From: Pseudanabaena sp. M085S1SP2A07QC
Lineage (GTDB): Bacteria > Cyanobacteriota > Cyanobacteriia > Pseudanabaenales > Pseudanabaenaceae
Direction: 5' to 3'
DNA length: 64,000 bases
Assembly: GCA_020404895.1 (NCBI GenBank)
Contig: JADBWK010000019.1
Coordinates: 62,001 to 126,000, forward strand
Of this stretch, positions 14,914-23,861 are shown piece by piece. Position numbers and translations under genes: made by a program. Position 1 is the stretch's first letter, and every line of letters starts with the position of its first letter. Under the pieces are notes generated by a model. That model did no database searches and had not been told where the DNA came from. It saw nothing but the letters and a program-made list of their open reading frames with translations.

Positions 14914-15552
14914 TTATAAATATTTGGTAATCTCCATAGGAGAGTTAGCAATCAAATCTACTCCATGAATTCGTAGCTCCTCCTCTGAGCCATAACCATA
15001 GGTAACGCCGATCGCTAATAGCTGATTTTTTTTAGCGCCGATCACATCATGGGAGCGGTCACCTACCATAACTGTTTTAGCAGGGCTCAAATTTTCGGTG
15101 AGGAGAATATAACGAATTAGTTCTCCTTTGTCACTGCGAGTGCCATCTAATTCACTGCCATAAATACCATCAAACAGAGAAGTCAGTTCAAAATGATCAA
15201 TAATCCGCTTGGCAAACACATGGGGTTTGGATGTGGCAATGTGAGTTTGATAACCTGCGGCGCGAATGAGTTTTAGCGTCTCAGGAATTTGTGGGTATAG
15301 AACATTCTCAAATAGACCAACTGTGGCAAAGCGATCGCGATAAAGGGCAATAGCGCGATCAATTATTATTTGATCGGTAGTTTGGAGTAGTTTGGCAAAA
15401 CTGACTGTCAATGGTGGACCAATACACCAGAGGAGGCGATCAGTCTCTGGGGCTTCGTAGTCAAGTTGCTTGAGTGCATATTGAATACAAGTAGTAATCC
15501 CAATTTTGGGATCGGTTAAAGTTCCATCAAGATCGAATAGTATTGTATCCAT
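14914..15552 (-). CDS. HAD-family phosphatase, phosphoglycolate-phosphatase-like
   Basis: A 212-residue HAD hydrolase of the PGPase subgroup: MDTILFDLDGTLTDPKIGIT (motif I), HIATSKPHVFAKRII (motif II/Lys), and MVGDRSHDVIGAKKN (motif IV). The cap domain is the small helical type. It resembles bacterial Gph-like proteins that act on phosphoglycolate or on 5'-nucleotides; which one is open. It is monocistronic on the minus strand. Confidence 0.88.
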   Translation of the reverse strand: MDTILFDLDGTLTDPKIGITTCIQYALKQLDYEAPETDRLLWCIGPPLTVSFAKLLQTTDQIIIDRAIALYRDRFATVGLFENVLYPQIPETLKLIRAAGYQTHIATSKPHVFAKRIIDHFELTSLFDGIYGSELDGTRSDKGELIRYILLTENLSPAKTVMVGDRSHDVIGAKKNQLLAIGVTYGYGSEEELRIHGVDLIANSPMEITKYL

Positions 15553-15675
15553 ATGTTGTCATTCTATCTAAGTATCTAGGCACAATTAAATAGGGCTTGC
15601 TGAGAAAGGCAGAAACATTTGATATTAATGGTTTTTATTGTTCTTGATTTTCATGTTTGGCTCTCTTATTCTTTT

Positions 15676-16176
15676 TTAGAGATGCCTAGAGCTTTCATTT
15701 GCCGATCCTGTAAGGGCTACAAGATTATCCGCTTCGTCAGAGAAAATTCCTAACTTCTCATGATAGATGCCTCTCTGATTGCGAATATCCTTACGAATAG
15801 CGAGCTTAATCTCTAAAATATTTTTGCTCAAAAGCCACGCAAGACAGGCTAAACGATCTTTGACAACCACTTCAAACTCTTGATCTAATTCCTTTAATAA
15901 ACTTTGTGTAATAACCTCATCTCGCTGTTTGAGCCCCAGTGCGATCGCTTCAGCATCCTGCTCTGACAAACATGGTGCAGCAATCAAGCGCATCTTACCG
16001 CCCAAACGAAGTAATGACATTAGCCCCTTGGCGACTGTTGCCATTGAGGTGCTAGAAAAAAATCCCACTGCTCGACTATAGAGAATAGAGTTCTCTAAAT
16101 AAGGAATGTAAAAATCTTGTACTAAATCGCAGGTATCGCTGCGATATTCACTTTGAAGATTTAGAGCGTTCAGCAC
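15676..16176 (-). pseudogene. Truncated phospholipase-D-domain protein (helicase-associated type)
   Basis: The 166-residue frame starts with GTG after a strong AGGAGAGG site and encodes the N-terminal domain seen in large PLD-domain/helicase proteins: LVQDFYIPYLENSILYSRAV, GFFSSTSMATVAKGL and GGKMRLIAAPCL, and an HKD-like motif (IYHEKLGIFSDEADN) with TGSANESS. Known relatives are several hundred residues longer. The frame ends right after SANESSRHL at a TAG inside the 10-bp string TAGAGATGCC (15677-15686), the same terminal repeat as the element inside IS1 at 53 kb. The rest of the gene is missing. Confidence 0.75.
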
Positions 16177-16250
16177 TTTTGCCTCTCCTAATTGTTAAAC
16201 CAAAAAGAGATCGCCCTCAATCCCCCTTCCCAATGGCGACTGGGCAGGAT

Positions 16251-17534
16251 CTAGACAATTTTTAAATGATCAAGAAACTCACCAACTAAATATAATGAGC
16301 CGCAGAGAATGACAATATCATGCGATCGCTGATCATCAAAAGCTGCCTCAAGTCCTAATTGCAGATGCTCATAAGCATGAGGTTTAGTCTTGAGGATTGT
16401 AGAGGCAATCTTAGCTAAATCCTGCGGCGATGTGGTTGCGGGATTAGGAACAGGTACTGGATAAAGTAAATCATCAGGATGCAGCAGTGCTTGGAGAATC
16501 CCAGATTGATCCTTCGTATTGAGAATTCCCATTACCCAAAGCTTTCGTTGATTTGGAAAAGATTCATTTACAAATTGTCTAAGATATTCTGCCGCTGCGA
16601 CATTATGCGCTCCATCAATTAAAATTTTGCGCGACTTTCCATTTAAGTTAAATTCTATCCATTGTAATCGACCTGCCCATTCTGTATTCGCCATTCCTGT
16701 TCGGATCGCATCATCACTAATTTGCCAACCTTGTGTTCTCAACGATTGCACTACAGCGATCGCGATCGCCGAATTAATTAACTGATGATTTCCCAGTAAC
16801 GGCAAAGGATATGCAAAGCCCTGCCATACAGCGCCTGTAGCTGTGCGAGTAGCTGCATTGACCCAAGTTATTGGCGCATCACATGCTGTTGATTTTGTTT
16901 GTAAAGCCTTGAGCGCTTCAGGAGCATTCTCGGCAATAACTACGGGACATTTAGGTTTGATGATTCCTGCTTTCTCTGATGCGATCGCACCTAAGGTATG
17001 TCCCAATTGCTGACAATGATCTAGTCCAATTGAGGTGATTGCACTAACTAAAGGGCGATCGCATACATTGGTTGCGTCTAGTCTACCACCCAAGCCTGTC
17101 TCAATAATTGCAATATCTAGATTTTGCTGTGATTTTTGTTGAGCGAAATACCACCACATCGCTGCCGTGAAAACTTCAAACTGCGTTGGTGGAAACTCTG
17201 ATGCGATCGCTGCATCAACTTGGTGCAAAGAATCTAATAAATCCTGATTACTAATCCATTTCCCGTTAATCGTAATTCGTTCGCGCCAATCAAGTAAATG
17301 TGGTGAAGTATAACGCCCGACGCGATAGCCTGCGGCTTGTAAAATTGACAACAAAAAAGCACAAACAGAACCTTTTCCATTTGTGCCTGCGACATGAATC
17401 ACGGGAACTTGTTGATGGGGGGAGCCTAAAGTTTCGAGCAGTTGTTGAATGCGCTCTAGACCAAGGTGGATGCCAAATTTATCAAAACTGGCAAGATATT
17501 CTTCAATTGATGGGTTAACTAGCTTTGGATACAT
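16251..17534 (-). CDS. folC: Folylpolyglutamate synthase / dihydrofolate synthase
   Basis: FolC adds glutamate to dihydropteroate and folates in the cytoplasm with ATP. The 427-residue protein has the Mur-ligase pattern: P-loop VIHVAGTNGKGSVCAFLLSI, the TSPHLLDWRERITING string, GLGGRLDATN, GLDHCQQLGHT, and ILIDGAHNVAAAEYL. Length is normal. Its ATG lies inside the 3' end of the upstream NTF2-like gene (20-base overlap), so the two are co-transcribed. Confidence 0.96.
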   Translation of the reverse strand: MYPKLVNPSIEEYLASFDKFGIHLGLERIQQLLETLGSPHQQVPVIHVAGTNGKGSVCAFLLSILQAAGYRVGRYTSPHLLDWRERITINGKWISNQDLLDSLHQVDAAIASEFPPTQFEVFTAAMWWYFAQQKSQQNLDIAIIETGLGGRLDATNVCDRPLVSAITSIGLDHCQQLGHTLGAIASEKAGIIKPKCPVVIAENAPEALKALQTKSTACDAPITWVNAATRTATGAVWQGFAYPLPLLGNHQLINSAIAIAVVQSLRTQGWQISDDAIRTGMANTEWAGRLQWIEFNLNGKSRKILIDGAHNVAAAEYLRQFVNESFPNQRKLWVMGILNTKDQSGILQALLHPDDLLYPVPVPNPATTSPQDLAKIASTILKTKPHAYEHLQLGLEAAFDDQRSHDIVILCGSLYLVGEFLDHLKIV

Positions 17535-17871
17535 GAACTTCTAAGGCGTAGATTTTGCCTTGGGCATCAACTTCGGCAATATGTCTGCCCTGCATCGCGA
17601 ATAGTTCACCACTATCACGCTTACCTGCGATCGCCCAAATAGCTTCTAGTCCATTCTCGGTCTTTCTGGTCGTCCAAACACGTTGCATCCCATAATAAGA
17701 TTGAAAAAATTTGCGATATAGTTGTGCAATTTCATCTTTGCCAACTACTTTTTTTGCCCCCGATGGATGAACTTCGGCTTGCTCAGCGAATAACTCTACC
17801 AATTCGTTAAATGCTTTCTCGTCATCATTAGCGCGATCGGAAAGTTCAAAATATTGGTCTAAAATGGTCAT
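17515..17871 (-). CDS. NTF2-like / SnoaL-type small protein
   Basis: A 118-residue protein of the NTF2 superfamily (nuclear transport factor 2-like cone fold): ILDQYFELSDRANDDEKAFN, LVELFAEQAEVHP, GKDEIAQLYRKFFQSY and MQRVWTTRKTENGLEAIWAI. Such proteins bind small ligands or dimerise, and some are enzymes. It has no signal peptide and overlaps folC downstream. Function is unknown. Confidence 0.75.
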   Translation of the reverse strand: MTILDQYFELSDRANDDEKAFNELVELFAEQAEVHPSGAKKVVGKDEIAQLYRKFFQSYYGMQRVWTTRKTENGLEAIWAIAGKRDSGELFAMQGRHIAEVDAQGKIYALEVHVSKAS

Positions 17872-18031
17872 ATTCCTTTACCTCAGTTAATCTCAATCGC
17901 AAAACTTCATTAAATGAAACTAGACACGATTTATTGAAGTTTTTCTATTAGTCTTAGTTTACTTGTAAACATATGTTAAGGCTTGTTTTACAAAATTAGC
18001 TTCACCCTATTGGGCATAAAAAATCAAAAGA

Positions 18032-18068
18032 TTTTACTTCGTAGCGCCTTCGGCGCTGTGAAGTAAAA
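18032..18068. terminator. Imperfect hairpin, likely terminator
   Basis: TTTTACTTCGTAGCGCC paired with GGCGCTGTGAAGTAAAA. It lies just beyond the 3' end of the minus-strand CGLD27-like gene and ends in a T-run for that strand. Confidence 0.65.
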
Positions 18069-18076
18069 AACTGGTT

Positions 18077-18559
18077 TTAAAGAATATTTAGAGCCCCAAA
18101 GCCAAGAACTAGAAATCCGATGATTCCCAAAAGTGTCTTTTGCAATCTACTTAATACGGGTTTAATCTCATAAGCTACTAATAAGCGATCCTTGACTAAA
18201 TCCGCTTCTGGCTTTTCCCAAGTTTGTCCGTCATACCAGCCTGACTCTTCATAAAAAATCTTCGCACTGTCAAGCCTTTGCTTCACATGACTCCATCCTG
18301 ACAGCAATAGCAACACTGGCAAAATTAGCCCTACAGCGCCGCCAATACTCGCCACACAGATAAATTGCCACAAATGTCGGCTTGGTGACTCAATACTCAT
18401 CGCCACTGGCAAAAAAACAACTGTGAAACCTAGCCACAAGAGCAACAACACTCGCAAATACTGCGATCGCGCTAGCTTTGCCCAGCGATAAAAGAAAGCT
18501 TCCTTAAGCTCGACATATTCATTAAGTGGTTGTTGCTCTTTAGGAACTGGGCAGGTCAT
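18077..18559 (-). CDS. CGLD27/Ycf36-family membrane protein
   Basis: A 160-residue protein starting MTCPVPKEQQPLNEYVELKE, the signature N-terminus of the CGLD27/Ycf36 family conserved in cyanobacteria and plastids. It has three or four membrane segments: YLRVLLLLWLGFTVVFLPVA, ICVASIGGAVGLILPVLLLL and a C-terminal KTLLGIIGFLVLGFGALNIL. The soluble loop between holds SGWYDGQTWEKPE. In plants CGLD27 is linked to iron and photosynthetic functions; the bacterial role is unknown. Confidence 0.87.
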   Translation of the reverse strand: MTCPVPKEQQPLNEYVELKEAFFYRWAKLARSQYLRVLLLLWLGFTVVFLPVAMSIESPSRHLWQFICVASIGGAVGLILPVLLLLSGWSHVKQRLDSAKIFYEESGWYDGQTWEKPEADLVKDRLLVAYEIKPVLSRLQKTLLGIIGFLVLGFGALNIL

Positions 18560-18745
18560 GAGTTATAAGATGATCAAATATTCTGTCAGTGTAACTCGTT
18601 TCAATGAATTTGAGCTATGACTAGACTTTCGGAAATTGGTGTTAGCCAGAAACTTGACTTTCTGCACCTATACATTATATATTGATCGTCAAATATTCAT
18701 TTAGTGCTTGATTTAATTCAGGTCATTGTCAGGAATGTCCCAATA

Positions 18746-19375
18746 ATGTCAATAGATGAGGTACTGCAAGTCCCTATCCATGAAACTTTTCAGAGCACTG
18801 TGCAGGGAGAAGGTTTTTGGATAGGCGCTTTAGTAGATTTTATTCGCCTTTCAGGATGTCCAGTTCGTTGTAGCTGGTGTGACACAGGCTACAGTGATGG
18901 AGGTCTTAACGCACCCAGAGAGATGAAATCATTCGCAGAATTACTCAAGGAATTACGATCTCCTAGGGTTGTGATTAGCGGAGGAGAACCGTTTATCCAT
19001 AAGCAGTTACCGCAACTGGTACAAGCATTATTGGATGCAGACCGACAAGTTAATATTGAAACTTCTGGAGCTTTCTGGCAAGAAATTCCATCATCAGCTT
19101 GGATTACTCTTTCTCCTAAGCATCATCTTAGTCCATCCTACCCAGTCAAAGAGTTATTTTGGAGGCGTGCAAACGAAATCAAATTTGTAATTAGTACGGG
19201 GCAAGAATTGGAATTTTACAAGGACTACTTACTAATAGTGCAAGATTGTCCTATATTCCTACAGCCAGAATGGAATGTTCGCGATCGCGCTATTTCTATC
19301 ATTCTAGAGCTACTTCAACAAAACCCAAATTACCGACTCTCTCTACAAACTCATAAATACATAGGTGTTGCATGA
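18746..19375 (+). CDS. queE: 7-carboxy-7-deazaguanine synthase
   Basis: QueE is a radical-SAM enzyme that makes 7-carboxy-7-deazaguanine from 6-carboxytetrahydropterin, a step toward queuosine. The CX3CX2C cluster (SGCPVRCSWCDTGYSDGG) is present, preceded by the family motif FQSTVQGEGFWIG, and later VVISGGEPFIHKQLPQLV and PKHHLSPSYP. I start at the ATG at 18746 (MSIDEVLQVP) rather than the GTG at 18704. Its TGA overlaps the queD ATG by four bases. Confidence 0.95.
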   Translation: MSIDEVLQVPIHETFQSTVQGEGFWIGALVDFIRLSGCPVRCSWCDTGYSDGGLNAPREMKSFAELLKELRSPRVVISGGEPFIHKQLPQLVQALLDADRQVNIETSGAFWQEIPSSAWITLSPKHHLSPSYPVKELFWRRANEIKFVISTGQELEFYKDYLLIVQDCPIFLQPEWNVRDRAISIILELLQQNPNYRLSLQTHKYIGVA

Positions 19376-19812
19376 CGAATGAATGGATTCTGGGTAAAGA
19401 GTTTCGCTTTGAAGCTGCCCACGAACTTCCTCACCATGACGGCAAATGTGCCCGATTGCATGGACATAGCTGGCGTGGAGTAGTTTACGTTAGTGGAACT
19501 GCATTGCATGAATCTGGTCCTAAAGCGGGGATGTTGATTGACTATGCTGATATTAAGCATTTTCTGAAACCTTTATTGGATGACTATTTAGATCATTATT
19601 TTCTTAACAAAACTACTGGTTTAGAGAACCCTACTAGTGAAGAGATTGCACGATGGATTTTTGAGAAACTTGAGAAACAAGGATTAGCAGGATTACTTGC
19701 TGTCCGAATTGATGAAACCTGTACTTCAAGCTGTGTGTATACTCTAACCCCTAGATCAAGTTTTCAGTTTATAAAGGAAAGTCATGCCATTAATATAGGA
19801 TTACTTTCATGA
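19372..19812 (+). CDS. queD: 6-carboxy-5,6,7,8-tetrahydropterin synthase
   Basis: QueD converts dihydroneopterin triphosphate to 6-carboxytetrahydropterin. The 146-residue protein has the PTPS zinc site and catalytic Cys: RFEAAHELPHHDGKCARLHG, continuing HSWRGVVYV, with MLIDYADIKHFLKPLLDDYL and LDHYFLN. It is translationally coupled to queE. The substrate supplier (GTP cyclohydrolase I) and the later QueF are not in this window. Confidence 0.95.
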   Translation: MTNEWILGKEFRFEAAHELPHHDGKCARLHGHSWRGVVYVSGTALHESGPKAGMLIDYADIKHFLKPLLDDYLDHYFLNKTTGLENPTSEEIARWIFEKLEKQGLAGLLAVRIDETCTSSCVYTLTPRSSFQFIKESHAINIGLLS

Positions 19813-19902
19813 TTAAAACATATATTTCACTCCTAAGTAGGCACGCTTAATTAATTACACATCCTAACCTTACGGGTTGGGGTAATTTATTCAGCAAAGG
19901 CA

Positions 19903-19996
19903 CTTATTATCAATTCACGAAAGTGTAGCAACACTTTGACAGATTATAACCCAAGCCCAGCAAGGGTTTTAATCTGTCAAATGGCTATAACATTTT
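19903..19996. repeat. Interspersed inverted repeat between queD and queC
   Basis: TCAATTCACGAAAGTGTAG and CAACACTTTGACAG match the short repeat near 38.37 and 43.56 kb. GACAGATTATAACCC and AGGGTTTTAATCTGTC pair in the same stretch. There is no coding sequence in this 224-bp gap. Confidence 0.6.
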
Positions 19997-20036
19997 ATAC
20001 TAGAGCTGAAATTCTTTCTTAAATTAGGAGATCATC

Positions 20037-20756
20037 ATGACACGATCTAAAGCATTATGTGTTCTTAGCGGAGGGCAGGATTCAACAACCTGTGCTGCTA
20101 TTGCTTGTCAACAGTTTGATGAAGTCCATGCAATTACATTTGATTATGGACAACGCCATGTGATTGAACTGGAAAGTGCGATCGCGATCGCTAAATCTCT
20201 TAACCTCGCGAGTCATGAAATTATTCAATTAGGTCCTATTTTAAAAGGGACATCTCCTCTAGTTTCAGACACCCCTTTGGAGCAATACGATTCCACAGAG
20301 GAATTGCCTGAAGGTGTTGAACCAACTTTTGTCCCAGCAAGAAATATTTTGTTTCTTACCTTGGCAGGAAATCGGGCGGCTGTACTTGGTATTAAAGATA
20401 TTTTTATAGGGGTCTGTGAAGCCGACTTTGCAGGTTACTATGATTGCCGTCAAGTATTTATCGATTTCATGGCGAAGGCGATCGGAGAAGGTATATGGGG
20501 CAATCCTGATTCCTTTATCATTCATACTCCCTTGATGCAATTAACCAAGGCAGAGAGCGTCAATCTTGCAGTTGACGTATTAGGCGATCGCTTTGAGGAA
20601 ATTCTTGCGCTAACTCATACTTGCTATGCTGGAATTAAGGGCGGTTGCGGTAAATGCCATGCTTGTCTGATCCGCGATCGCGGTTTTTCTCAAGCAGGAA
20701 TTGAAGATCCAATTTGGAAATATCGTCAACCTGAACTCAGCCAAGAACAAACATGA
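20037..20756 (+). CDS. queC: 7-cyano-7-deazaguanine synthase
   Basis: QueC uses ATP and ammonia to turn 7-carboxy- into 7-cyano-7-deazaguanine (preQ0). The PP-loop is LSGGQDSTTCA near the start, then HAITFDYGQRH, VPARNILFLTLAG and the C-terminal zinc site CYAGIKGGCGKCHACLIR. The 239-residue length is normal. It follows queED in the same orientation after a 224-bp gap. Good Shine-Dalgarno (GGAG) upstream of ATG. Confidence 0.96.
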   Translation: MTRSKALCVLSGGQDSTTCAAIACQQFDEVHAITFDYGQRHVIELESAIAIAKSLNLASHEIIQLGPILKGTSPLVSDTPLEQYDSTEELPEGVEPTFVPARNILFLTLAGNRAAVLGIKDIFIGVCEADFAGYYDCRQVFIDFMAKAIGEGIWGNPDSFIIHTPLMQLTKAESVNLAVDVLGDRFEEILALTHTCYAGIKGGCGKCHACLIRDRGFSQAGIEDPIWKYRQPELSQEQT

Positions 20757-20828
20757 TCACCCATCATCAGAATGATTTTCGGATTATCTGCATTACTTCT
20801 GTAATTTCAGCTCTGGGTAGTTTAGATC

Positions 20829-20906
20829 AAAGAGAATCTTGAAAGCGTTGCAAAGCAACACTTTCAAGATTCTCTTTGGTTTGGGTTTGAGCGCAAAGCG
20901 CTGTAA
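20829..20906. repeat. Hairpin element with GAGCGCAAAGCGCTGTAAG tail (copy 1)
   Basis: A 49-bp hairpin (arms AAAGAGAATCTTGAAAG) is followed by GGTTTGGGTTTGAGCGCAAA and GCGCTGTAAG. The same tail follows or precedes hairpins at 40.17, 53.33 and 54.63 kb. It fills the 198-bp gap between queC and cobD. Confidence 0.7.
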
Positions 20907-20954
20907 GTGGCTGCTGAAACGCGCATTTCATTAACAAAAAAACAAATACACCGA

Positions 20955-22049
20955 TCATGATTTAGCTGGCCAGCGACTTGATAGAGCATTTATTAATTTT
21001 TGATTTTCATGTTCCAGACGTACAGCCACTCGAAAGTAGCGATCGCCTAATTCAGGAAAACTCAGACAATCACGAATGAGAATTTGCTCATTTTGCAATA
21101 GTTCCTTTTGTAAAAGAGAACCCGCAACTTCAGTTTTTACTAATAGATAATTGGCAACATTTGGCAAGGGATTTAAACCAGCTATTTGCGATAAACCTGT
21201 AAATAGTTGCGATCTTGCTTCCGCAAGCCAAGTCCAAGTTTGTTGTTGAAATTCCTGATCTTCAAGTACAGCAATTCCTGCTGCTACCGCCAAAGCATTC
21301 ACACACCAAGGATCGCGCCATTCTTGCCAACGCTGTAAACGATCAGGATGGGCGATCGCATAGCCAAGTCGTAAACCTGGCAAGCTATAAAATTTAGTCA
21401 GCGATCGTAAAATCACTAAATTAGGATGTAATGGAACTAAATCAATTAAACTTTGCTGCTGCTCTGGTGATAGAAAGTCCATAAATGCTTCATCAATTAC
21501 AACTAGGGCAAATTGTTCTAGATAAGGCAAAAGACTATCCCTAGAAAATAAATAACCTGTAGGATTGTGGGGATTATTGATTAATATTCCTTTTGTATGA
21601 GAATTGATAATTGGGGGGGATTCTATCTTCAACTTTAAATCCTGATTGTCAAGTAGAAATGGATGCTTTTCTACTTGGCAATCAAAAGTTTTGAGAGCGC
21701 GATAATAATCAGTGAAAGCTGGCGTAAATAGAACTGTTGCCGATAGTTGCGAAAGATCGTGCCCCACCCAAGTTAATAGCTCCGCCACACCATTTCCCGC
21801 CAAAATCCATTCTGGCGATAATTGGTGAAACTTTCCTAAAGCTTGTCTGAGCAATATATATTCGGGATCAGGATAATGATTTAGCTCAGTTAAGTGAGAT
21901 TGAATCGCCGCGATCGCAGATTGAGGGGGACCAAGAGGATTAATACTTGCCGAAAAATCTAAAATTTGCTCTTGCTCAATACCAGCAAGACTCGCCGCCC
22001 ATTGACGATTTCCCCCATGTGTTGGACGTTCGCGATCAGTTACTTGCAT
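20955..22049 (-). CDS. cobD: Threonine-phosphate decarboxylase / aminotransferase-like, CobD
   Basis: A PLP-dependent fold-type I enzyme of the CobD/HisC group. CobD makes aminopropanol phosphate for the cobalamin lower ligand. The N-terminal GGNRQWAASLAGIEQEQIL and DFSASINPLGPP string is the CobD signature. The PLP lysine lies in VILRSLTKFYSLPGLRLGYA, and NNPHNPTGYLFSRDSL is the second pyridoxal motif. The 364-residue length is normal. A cobU/cobP gene lies at 44.8 kb; no cobalamin riboswitch was seen. Confidence 0.9.
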   Translation of the reverse strand: MQVTDRERPTHGGNRQWAASLAGIEQEQILDFSASINPLGPPQSAIAAIQSHLTELNHYPDPEYILLRQALGKFHQLSPEWILAGNGVAELLTWVGHDLSQLSATVLFTPAFTDYYRALKTFDCQVEKHPFLLDNQDLKLKIESPPIINSHTKGILINNPHNPTGYLFSRDSLLPYLEQFALVVIDEAFMDFLSPEQQQSLIDLVPLHPNLVILRSLTKFYSLPGLRLGYAIAHPDRLQRWQEWRDPWCVNALAVAAGIAVLEDQEFQQQTWTWLAEARSQLFTGLSQIAGLNPLPNVANYLLVKTEVAGSLLQKELLQNEQILIRDCLSFPELGDRYFRVAVRLEHENQKLINALSSRWPAKS

Positions 22050-22161
22050 AGGTTTTATATTAGTTGATTTGAATTCATTATTAATTTACGATCCTTATTC
22101 ACACAACTTACAGGAATACAGGTTAAGCTAGGATTAATCATCGCTTCTTACGTCACAATCT

Positions 22162-23460
22162 ATGCTACGAATTGTCACCCAGAGAACTGAAGCAGAATCC
22201 GAAATTAAGCGGATTTGCGATCGCATCTATGACGATCAGATGATCCATAAAGAAGCCACCGTCACAGAAATCATTCAAACGATTAGGCGCAAAGGCGATA
22301 GCGCCCTTTTGCATTACACCTCAGAGTTTGACGGACAAGACTTTACGGCGGCTGAACTGCGTGTAAGTGGATCAGAACTTGATGCTGCTTATCAGCAAGT
22401 CAAAGGCGGACTGCTTAAAGCAATCGAATTAGCGCATCAGCGTATCGAAGAATTTCACAAAATGCGTGTACCCCAAAGCTGGGTGCACTTTGGCGATAAA
22501 GATGTGGTGTTGGGCAAGCGCTATACACCTGTTGACTCGGCTGGTATTTATATTCCTGGGGGGAAAGCCGCCTATCCAAGTACTGTTTTGATGAATGCCG
22601 TTCCTGCAAGAGTAGCAGGGGTGAAAAAGATTGTGATGGTTACACCACCAGGGCAGGAACGTACGATTAATCCTGCGATTTTAGTAGCAGCACAGGTGGC
22701 GGGGGTCGAAGAAATTTATCGCGTGGGTGGAGCACAGGCGATCGCGGCTTTGGCTTATGGGACTGAAACCATCCCCAAGGTTGATATGATCACAGGACCA
22801 GGCAATATCTATGTCACTCTTGCCAAGAAACAGGTATTTGGCAGGGTGGGGATCGACTCGATCGCAGGACCTTCTGAAGTTTTGATCATTGCTGATGCTA
22901 GTGCTAATCCTACTTATGTAGCTGCTGATATGCTAGCCCAAGCCGAACATGACCAGATGGCAGCTTCGATCCTAATTACCAATGATTCCCGCCTTGCTAA
23001 TCGTGTTAGCGAAGAAGTGAATCGCATGTTAGAAAGTCATCCGCGTCGCTTGATGACAGAGAAAGCGATCGCTCATTATGGCTTAATCGTTGTCGTCGAT
23101 AGTCTCAAAACCGCCGCTGAGCTATCCAATCAATTTGCGCCCGAGCATCTAGAACTCGAAGTTGAAGAGCCTTGGCAGCTAGTTGATCAAATCCGTCACG
23201 CGGGGGCGATTTTCATCGGACATGCCACGCCTGAAGCCGTGGGTGACTATCTAGCGGGACCAAATCATACTTTGCCAACCTGTGGTGGGGCGCGTTATTC
23301 ATCGGCACTGGGGGTCGAGACTTTCATCAAGCATTCCAGCTTAATTCAGTACAGTCCTGAAGCCTTGAAGGAAGTATCGGGTGCGATCGCCTTACTCACC
23401 GAAGCTGAAGGCTTACCATCCCACGGTGATTCGGTAAGATTACGACTACAAGATTTGTAA
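22162..23460 (+). CDS. hisD: Histidinol dehydrogenase
   Basis: HisD carries out the last two steps of histidine biosynthesis, oxidising histidinol to histidine with two NAD. The 432-residue sequence shows VDSAGIYIPGGKAAYPSTVL, GPGNIYVTLAKKQVFG, IDSIAGPSEVLIIAD and the catalytic Glu-His region QAEHDQMAASILIT, plus HATPEAVGDYLAGPNHTLP. It stands apart from other his genes, as is usual in cyanobacteria. Confidence 0.97.
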   Translation: MLRIVTQRTEAESEIKRICDRIYDDQMIHKEATVTEIIQTIRRKGDSALLHYTSEFDGQDFTAAELRVSGSELDAAYQQVKGGLLKAIELAHQRIEEFHKMRVPQSWVHFGDKDVVLGKRYTPVDSAGIYIPGGKAAYPSTVLMNAVPARVAGVKKIVMVTPPGQERTINPAILVAAQVAGVEEIYRVGGAQAIAALAYGTETIPKVDMITGPGNIYVTLAKKQVFGRVGIDSIAGPSEVLIIADASANPTYVAADMLAQAEHDQMAASILITNDSRLANRVSEEVNRMLESHPRRLMTEKAIAHYGLIVVVDSLKTAAELSNQFAPEHLELEVEEPWQLVDQIRHAGAIFIGHATPEAVGDYLAGPNHTLPTCGGARYSSALGVETFIKHSSLIQYSPEALKEVSGAIALLTEAEGLPSHGDSVRLRLQDL

Positions 23461-23475
23461 AATTTTGGTATTTGT

Positions 23476-23853
23476 ATGGATATTTTGATTGAGTCAACTA
23501 GTAGGTTTGAGCAAGATCTTTCCAGTGTGAGTGAAGGCGAGAAAGATATTGCTATTCAAAAAATCAATGACTGTGCTGCTCTTTTTCCTGAGCATAAGAT
23601 CAACGCATATCGTAAGCTAAGGCGCTTACCATTAAGTATTAGTGGTTATGATTCCTCACTATATACAATGCAAATTTCTCCAGAATCAAGAATAATTTTA
23701 ACGGTTGACGAAGATCCCATCTTTGATCAAGTGATCTTTACTCTGTTTGGGGTAGCTAATCGGGATGATTTTAATAAAGCCTATCAAGTTGTGGTTGAGT
23801 CCTTGTATAAAGATCTGCTTCGTCAAGAATTAGAAGTGGTTCTGGCTTCGTAA
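23476..23853 (+). CDS. RelE-like small protein, possible toxin (first of two)
   Basis: A 125-residue protein. DILIESTSRFEQDLSSVSEG, then helices, then KLRRLPLSISGYDSSLYTMQ, PESRIILTVDEDPIFDQVIF and TLFGVANRDDFNKAYQ follow the general RelE/HigB-like order: N-terminal strand, helices, basic hairpin, strand pair with R-I-I-L, and a closing helix. It starts 16 bases after hisD and ends 8 bases before a second small gene of similar design. No antitoxin is recognised next to them. Confidence 0.5.
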   Translation: MDILIESTSRFEQDLSSVSEGEKDIAIQKINDCAALFPEHKINAYRKLRRLPLSISGYDSSLYTMQISPESRIILTVDEDPIFDQVIFTLFGVANRDDFNKAYQVVVESLYKDLLRQELEVVLAS

Positions 23854-23861
23854 ATTTAATT

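Noticed and set aside
22050-22161. Cobalamin riboswitch upstream of cobD
   Set aside because: No B12-box-like string was found between cobD and hisD.
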